Origin: Taxawa tesnikishii (nom. ined.) | Lineage: Eukaryota > Ascomycota > Dothideomycetes > Dothideales | DNA: 64,000 bases | NCBI GenBank assembly: GCA_030247885.1 | Contig: JAPDRO010000005.1 | Span: forward strand, 496,001 to 560,000 | Direction of reading: 5' to 3' | Shown: piece after piece, positions 60,129 through 64,000 of the stretch | Layout of the letters: each line of letters opens with the position of its first letter | Numbering within the stretch: the first letter of the stretch is position 1 | Notes under the pieces: model-generated | The model's input: only the letters and a program-made list of their open reading frames with translations | The model's database searches: none | Told to the model about the DNA's origin: nothing | Program-made: the position numbers and the translations under genes

Positions 60129-63100
60129 TTACTCGGCCATCTCATCCGCGCTCCCTTCCCTGCTCGCACCCACCGACACGTCTCCGACCGAACCCGCGGA
60201 CGGTCCGATCGTTGTCTTCGGCCACTCCTTGCCACCAGTCTTGAGCACGAGATCCAAATCCATCTCCCTTGGAAACCACCTCTCTCGTCTCGTGCTTTCC
60301 CTCTTGCCGCCCTCGAGCGCACTTCTAGCCGCCCTTGTCGTCCTAGCACGCTTCGCGCCGCCTCTGCTGTCGAGAAGGGTGCCGAGACGCAACCGTTGTT
60401 CCTCGAGCGCAATGTCATACTGCACGATGCTCCGGACGTAAGGCGCGATATCTGTGGTGATCGTGCGGAACGGACCATCAAGTGCAGAATACTGCAGGCC
60501 GGTGAATGTGGAGAGGGCGGCCGAGGGGGCTCGCCAATAGGATCGAGAGCGGCCGAGAAGTCGAGGCGGGTAAGATTGGGATTGGGTCTGTGGGGATCAC
60601 GCTGAGATGTAATCTCGGCGAGCATGTTGGAGGAGGAGAGGTGTGGTTTTCGTGGGGTCCGGGATGGATTGTAGCGATCGGTTGCAAGCTCAGAGATAGC
60701 AATTGCAAGCTGCGTATCCATGTTAGTGTAGTCGATTTGCTCGTCTGTTTGAAGTAGAGGGCGTCCATCGATGTAGCTTGCGCGTTTCTTGTCAGATATT
60801 GGCGGTTGGGAAGGATCCAGGATGACCTAGACTTGTTAGGAAAGAAAAAGATACAATATCCAGTGAAGATGTCGACTCACTCGACTTTCAGCTGGCAAAC
60901 CAACATTGCAGAAGATGTCTGCGGCGCTGAGTCCGTCGATCATGGTACCGAAATGTTTCAATGCTCTTATTCTTGCCTGTGGGTTCTCGTTCGCCTTAAC
61001 TGGTACTGTCTGCGTCTCTGCACGCTGGAAGGCGCCATCCCGGGGATCGATCAGCCATTCTTCCCAAGCTTGATTGAGTACAGTACTCTCGTCGAGCAAT
61101 GAAGGCTCGTATGTCAAGCAGCCCATGCCGGTAGTGTAGGTGGCTTCACTGGCCACACGGATGGGTTTACCGTCGACATCCATACCTGTGCCAGCAGGCC
61201 AACGCTGAAAAATCCACCCCAATCCTCCCCTAGGATCACCCACCCCCATCTGACAAAAGAACTGCAAGTCTGCAATACTAGCCCTGAGGTCGTGGCCTTT
61301 GGTCCGGTAAAGGGTTTCGACGGCGGCATGCTCGAGAATGTGGCCTTCTCTTGCAGCCATCAGCAGAAGATAACTTGCTGCGAGGTCTACAGGCGGTTGA
61401 CTCAGCCGAAGGATGGCGTGTAATGACAACACATTCAGTGGCACGAGATCTTCGTTGTTGCAAGTCATGATGACAGGGCGTCTCGAACTCTTGAGCAACT
61501 CAAAAACGGTCGTCCAGAAACCCCTATCCTCCTCGAACAGGACGTCTACCTCCTCGAGCAGTATCAGAGACTGTTTCTGGTTGCGTGCTGGCTTAAGCTT
61601 TGGCTGTGCAGCCTCCGCCTGCACAGGCTTGGGCTTAGCCGCCTTTTTCTTTTCTCCTGCGAGCTGTTCATCTTCGATTGAAAGAAAGAGTTCATGGTGC
61701 CCTGCCGACCGCTCTCGAGGTCTTTGCTGAAGGCTTCAGTGAGCCTACCGACCTCTTCGTCTGTCGAGATATCGCCAGCGTCAGCCAGATGCCGTTGGAC
61801 AAGATGGTTCTCAGTCATGTCTCCGATACGCTCAAGGATATCCTTTCCGGTACGGCGACTACTCGAGTTGATTTCAAAGATCTCGAAGCTCAACTCTTTC
61901 GCCACAGCATAAACCATAGCAGACTTCCCACAGCCAGATGATCCGCTGATCAGCACAGCATTTGTGAGCTTCTTGCCCTGAGCAAGCCCCGCGGTAGCGT
62001 CGATACCACCGCGTACAACGGTCCTCTTCTGTGATCCTTGCGGTAGGTCTCCGGCATCTTCTGGCTCGGTTAGCTCATCCCGCAGTTGGCCCTCCTCATC
62101 ACTATCGATGATGAAATCATCCAACCCCACTGCCTTTTACGCCGCTTCTTCTTGTGCTTCGGATCTGGTTTGTCAGACTTTGAAGGAGCACTTGCGGTTC
62201 CCACCGCAACGACTGTGAGTGCTTTCATCCATTCGCGCAAGATAGTCGCCTCTTTGCCCGTCTGAAGAACCTGTGCTGCAGAGGTTGGGGCATACTTTTG
62301 CGACCAAGCTCTGGTCTCGCATCTTCCTTCATCAAATGGAGTAAGCGTGCTCGGGATGGCCTCGAACATTGATTTGCAGGCTTGATGCGTAGATTGTGCG
62401 CCGGGCTGTAGACTCTCTAAAGCTCTGACCTGGATTGTTGGGCCTGTAATGAGCAGTTTGTTAGGTTTGCGCAAGCAGTCAGGAGGTTCCGGAAAGCCAT
62501 CGTCAACAGGTTGCTTCGGTTCGAAGTCTAGAGTACTCCGGAACACATTCAGAATACTTTCTTGGGGATTTAACCGAGTAGATGTGTCTTTCATCTTACG
62601 CAAGGGATACCCAGCGTTGATTCTAGTCGAGGGCTCATCGAGCATTTCAACATCGGCAGCTTTGTCAACGTCCATGGATCCATGAACATGCATCGCTTCT
62701 CGGTCGGGCCAAGCCGCTTCGCGTAGACCGGGGTGTTTGATCATTTGACGATCTCGAGCCATTCCAAACGACGGTTGCGGAAGACGGTCCTCATTCTCTC
62801 GGCCTCTGATATTGCGTGTTTGCATTCTCAGTTTACCAGGTGTAATCGCCGAAGCCTTCCTTGCCGGACTTTGAGCGATATCATGCGCTATGTCTGATGA
62901 TGTTGCAACACCTGGGGCATTTTTGGCTTTGCCGAGGAAGAACGGATGTGTAGCCTTTGAAGGCTGGAGCGGCCTAGGAGGGTTGTGAGGCTGTTGCGTA
63001 GGAGTGTGAGCAGGTTGTGCCACGGGGTGTGCCTTTCCTCTCCGGAGAGTATCCGAGAGATCCTCGGCCCTAGACCTTCCATGTGAATTGGGTATCGCAG

Positions 63101-63991
63101 AATGACCAGTAGCTGTCCCTGCTTCTTCTTCGGTCTACCTCTCCTGTTCTTGGTCTTGGTCTCCTCCGCAACGTGGTCCGCGTGAGGCTTCGTGACTGGT
63201 GGGAGAAACGTCCCACTTCCGGTAAGCTGAAGCATCTTTTTGGGAGGCACGTTGGATGGAGCGTCGTCATTCGGAAAAGCTTTTGGTGTCGTCTGGTCTC
63301 CAACAGTTTCCGTCCCGACCTGTTTGTCCCCAGTTAGAGGCAACTCCTGCGGCTGAGCCACATTGGGCGTTCGGCGCGGTATCTGCACAGATGGGTAGCT
63401 CTTGGTTTGCCGTTCCGGAGCTTTGGCCTTCGGTGTGGCGGGCGATAGCTGGTGCTCCATGCTAGATGTCGGAAGGGACACTGGACTCGATGTAGGTATT
63501 ATCGCATCCTCCGAACCCTTCAAGGCCGATGCCCCTTCTTCCATACCAACATCTCTTCCTTCGATTTGACTTGTCCTTCGTCTTTTGCGCCGACGAACAT
63601 TTTGGTCGGGTTCCAGCCCTGAGGCAGCCGCAGAGGTGCCCAAGTCGTCGATTTTTGCTGTTTCGCGCCTTTGCCGCCCTTCTTTCGAGGAACTTTCGCA
63701 CTGGCATCATTCCTTCCCTTTATAGCATCCTTTGGGTCTTCTGTATAGCCAGGTAGCCCTTCTCTTATAGTAACGTCATCGTCTCCACTGTTGTGTGGTC
63801 CTTCAGGTGGTGTCGGAACAACTGATTTGGTCGGATGTAGCTCGCCGTTGGTACTGTCGAAATTCGGTTTCGGTTTGACTACGAGGTGGACCATCTAAGT
63901 ATAGGATTGCTATATGGCCAGTCGGCTGGAGAATGTACATACCACTTCCTTTGACGAAGAATGGATGTACGATCTTTTGCCCATCATTCAT
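60129..63991 (-). CDS. elg1: Elg1/ATAD5-type RFC-like AAA+ protein
   Basis: Large subunit of the alternative clamp loader that unloads PCNA. From 63894 to the stop at 60129 (54-nt intron 60827-60880) the gene gives exactly 1239 codons after five one-base corrections. Seen: a basic N-terminus (RRRKRRRTSQIE), a second ATHPFFLGK motif, Walker A GSSGCGKS (about residue 650), SFEIFEINSSSRRTGKDI, Walker B LILLEEVDVLFEED, ILRLSQPPVDLAASYLL, RASIADLQFF, and a C-terminal part with YNPSRTPRKPHLSSSNMLAE and GLQYSALDGPFRTITTDIAPY. Frame breaks lie at 63652-63656 (T5), 63025-63028 (G4), 62125-62128 (C4), about 61668 and 60515-60517 (G3). The 5' exon 63991-63943, encoding HPFFVKGS, fits the family's PIP-like start but joins out of phase. 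Confidence 0.85.
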
Positions 63992-64000
63992 TGCAACCAC

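Noticed and set aside
1426-63656. Programmed ribosomal frameshifting as explanation of the frame breaks
   Set aside because: The sites share no slippery heptamer or structure, fall in many unrelated genes and always need one base in a run; sequence error is simpler.
1-64000. Transposons, LTR elements, CRISPR arrays
   Set aside because: No terminal repeats, transposase or reverse transcriptase segments, or regularly spaced repeats were seen; the short tandem repeats are simple.

Overview
The window is nuclear DNA of a filamentous ascomycete (Pezizomycotina). It is dense with genes that carry short GT-AG introns of about 45-90 nt, uses mixed strands, and holds typical fungal families: Zn2Cys6 regulator, MFS transporters, an isocyanide synthase, and small conserved proteins known only from fungi. 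A Dothideomycete is my best guess, but that is inference. No ribosomal RNA, CRISPR array, or convincing transposon or virus-like element was seen.

Layout. 1-3276: plasma-membrane-type Ca2+-ATPase (minus, cut by the window edge). 4.2-5.0 kb: relic of a quinate/sugar-type MFS transporter. 5657-5746: tRNA-Thr(AGU) with an intron. 8.5-17.2 kb: secreted alpha/beta hydrolase, Ubc6/UBE2J-type E2, 2OG-Fe(II) oxygenase, an SDR, and a small basic conserved protein. 18-27 kb: an accessory block with a degenerate Zn2Cys6 regulator, a broken SMP-30-type lactonohydrolase, an MFS transporter with an internal deletion and, divergent from it, a Dit1/PvcA isocyanide synthase whose C-terminal TauD part is cut off. 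I read this block as a decaying isocyanide biosynthetic cluster. 29-40 kb: a PPEIR-motif protein, a Med2-like Mediator subunit, a Pub1/TIA-1 RNA-binding protein and Pif1 helicase. 40-43.5 kb: a divergent P450/SDR pair. 46-64 kb: hexose transporter, Myb-like small protein, threonine synthase, Hsp10, WRAP53/TCAB1-like WD40 protein, aldehyde dehydrogenase, and Elg1 (ATAD5-type RFC-like clamp unloader).

The most striking property of the raw sequence is a recurring one-base shortfall in mononucleotide runs. At least 17 positions in a dozen genes, including housekeeping genes (thr4, hsp10, pif1, pub1, elg1, ALDH, Ca2+-ATPase), need exactly one more C, G, A or T in a run for the conserved protein to read through. 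After that correction the spliced lengths of the genes I could fully model come out as whole codons. I therefore treat these as probable sequence or assembly errors, not pseudogenes. The lesions in the 18-25 kb block (35-nt deletion, 4-bp tandem duplication, stop codon, lost zinc ligands) are of another kind and look real.

The housekeeping genes are not functionally linked. The possible functional units are the isocyanide block (regulator, transporter, synthase) and the P450/SDR pair sharing a 344-bp promoter region.
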